Assembly (NCBI GenBank): GCA_963663845.2
Contig: OY760650.2
Location: forward strand, 3,782,001 to 3,846,000
From: Versatilivorator sp963663845
GTDB taxonomy: Bacteria; Acidobacteriota; Terriglobia; Versatilivoradales; Versatilivoraceae
Direction of reading: 5' to 3'
Length of the DNA stretch: 64,000 nt
Part shown: positions 63,158 through 64,000 of the stretch, one piece after another
How positions within the stretch are numbered: the first letter of the stretch is position 1
Layout: the number at the start of each line of letters is the position of its first letter
The notes under the pieces: generated by a model
What the model saw: the letters and a program-made list of their open reading frames with translations, nothing else
Databases searched by the model: none
What the model was told of the DNA's origin: nothing
Position numbers and translations under genes: made by a program

Positions 63158-64000
63158 TCAGCCCGCCGCCTCGCAGATGGGCCACTTTCGCCGGTCGGCT
63201 TTTCGGAAGGGGATTCGAGTCGCATCGCTGACCAGCGCTCCCGGTGAGTCCACATACAGAATTTTTCGGGCCAGGGGGGCGAAAGCCGCCTGGAAATGCT
63301 GCATCGATTTCACCACCAGGACCCGCCTGGTTCGAGGATCGATGCCCATGTTGGTGAAGGCATCGGCGCCCAGGGTTTGAGTTCGAACGGAGTTGACCAC
63401 GATGTCGATGCCGCCGGTGCGCAGAACCACGGCGTCGCCGAGAGGCGAGACCGAGCGGCCGGCGCCGCTGCCGAAGGTTTGACAGGCGTTGGGGACCACC
63501 TTGGCTACCGTCACCGGAAGATCCAGGGGCCGTCCCGAGCTCGGCCCCATCTTGCCTCCGAGGCGCACGTCGAATCGGGCCCCTTCTCCGGCTTCGGTAG
63601 CCACGGCTACGGCCGTCGGATCCCAGATACAGGCCACCGCGGCATCCTCGATCCCGTGATCGATCAGAGCCTCGAGAACAAAGGTGGAATCTCCGCAAGC
63701 TCCACCGCCCGGATTGTCGGCCACGTCCGCCAGCACCACCGGTCCCCGGCCCTGACTCGAGGCTTCTCCCAGGGCTTCTTCGATGGTCCTGTAGTCGGGC
63801 CGGAGCCGATGACGCAGTTGAAAGAGCCGGCGGCCCAGGGATTCCGCCAGGCGGTTTCCTTCCCGGGGCATGCCATCGGTGACGACCAGGACCCGAGTGC
63901 CCATGTCGGCCACGTCCCCCCAGAGAAACCCGTGAGCAATGGAGATCGAAAGAATCCCCTGCTGCTGCTCCAGGCGCCTGACTCCCGCCAGGTAGCTCTT
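63158..64000 (-). CDS. M81-family metallopeptidase (MlrC-like), partial
   Basis: At least 281 aa, C-terminal part; the gene runs past the window edge on the minus strand, the frame remaining open to base 64000. Segments ISIAHGFLWGDVADMG and VLVVTDGMPREGNRLAESLG, then VLADVADNPGGGACGDSTFVL and VKSMQHFQAAFAPLAR, match the MlrC (microcystinase C) family of metallopeptidases. The upstream histidine-bearing catalytic part is not in the window. It begins the leftward operon with the PPC-domain gene 112 bp downstream. Confidence 0.9.
   Translation of the reverse strand, partial: KSYLAGVRRLEQQQGILSISIAHGFLWGDVADMGTRVLVVTDGMPREGNRLAESLGRRLFQLRHRLRPDYRTIEEALGEASSQGRGPVVLADVADNPGGGACGDSTFVLEALIDHGIEDAAVACIWDPTAVAVATEAGEGARFDVRLGGKMGPSSGRPLDLPVTVAKVVPNACQTFGSGAGRSVSPLGDAVVLRTGGIDIVVNSVRTQTLGADAFTNMGIDPRTRRVLVVKSMQHFQAAFAPLARKILYVDSPGALVSDATRIPFRKADRRKWPICEAAG

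Overview
The window looks like one continuous, GC-rich bacterial chromosome segment. It has about 40 protein genes and six tRNAs, and I see no rRNA, CRISPR array, phage module or transposase gene. The best guess for the host is an acidobacterium (Acidobacteriota), at moderate confidence. The reasons are the tuf-secE-nusG-rpl-rpoBC core cluster, a lipid-exporting ABC transporter typical of a Gram-negative envelope, membrane pyrophosphatase, and many secreted DUF1501/1549/1552/1553/1592 proteins, which are common in Acidobacteria, Planctomycetes and Verrucomicrobia. No 16S gene is present to settle it.

Layout. 18-5110: Nramp-like transporter, DUF6817 protein, and a PhyH dioxygenase divergent from a deacetylase-type amidohydrolase. 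5103-6554: DUF3179 protein, then a tandem 320-bp repeat (6623-7277). 7340-12265: a leftward operon of a DUF1592 cytochrome-like protein, a DUF1552 Tat protein and a mutarotase-fold-like secreted protein. 12647-16643: PIN/TRAM, ispD, gltX and an rlmB-type methyltransferase, packed head to tail. 16719-30507: the translation/transcription super-cluster tRNA-Thr/Tyr/Gly/Thr-tuf-rpmG-tRNA-Trp-secE-nusG-rplKAJL-rpoBC. 30674-39678, leftward: an EF-G paralogue, a double Cache-like protein, family 4 UDG, coaBC, rpoZ, gmk, yicC and an MsbA-like exporter. 39969-43154: an SDR, tRNA-Cys and a K+-dependent pyrophosphatase. 43885-50032: a Na+/solute symporter with a small membrane partner, a VOC protein, polyphosphate:AMP phosphotransferase and an unrecognised 599-aa protein. 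50125-54179, leftward: a CehA-like metallohydrolase, an SpmA-SpmB fusion and an HpcH/HpaI aldolase. 54369-57060: a repeat-bordered islet with an AbiEi-Fic fusion and a small membrane protein. 57087-64000: a second leftward catabolic operon (M81 peptidase, PPC-domain protein, DUF1549/1553, DUF1501), cut by the window edge.

How the parts fit. The core cluster supplies translation factors and RNA polymerase; omega (rpoZ) lies separately with gmk and coaBC. The two DUF operons encode exported haem-motif and Tat proteins that probably act together on extracytoplasmic substrates, but their chemistry is unknown. Several independent families of dispersed short repeats lie between genes, often as inverted copies far apart. 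Some supply terminator-like hairpins or the last codons of genes.

Most worth a second look: a double zinc-ribbon-like insertion in RpoB; a tuf gene with codon use quite unlike its neighbours; a 256-bp MITE-like element with perfect 25-bp terminal inverted repeats; three TTAGGTT boxes at exact 24-bp spacing in front of the AbiEi-Fic gene; and a 14-bp direct repeat between two divergent promoters.
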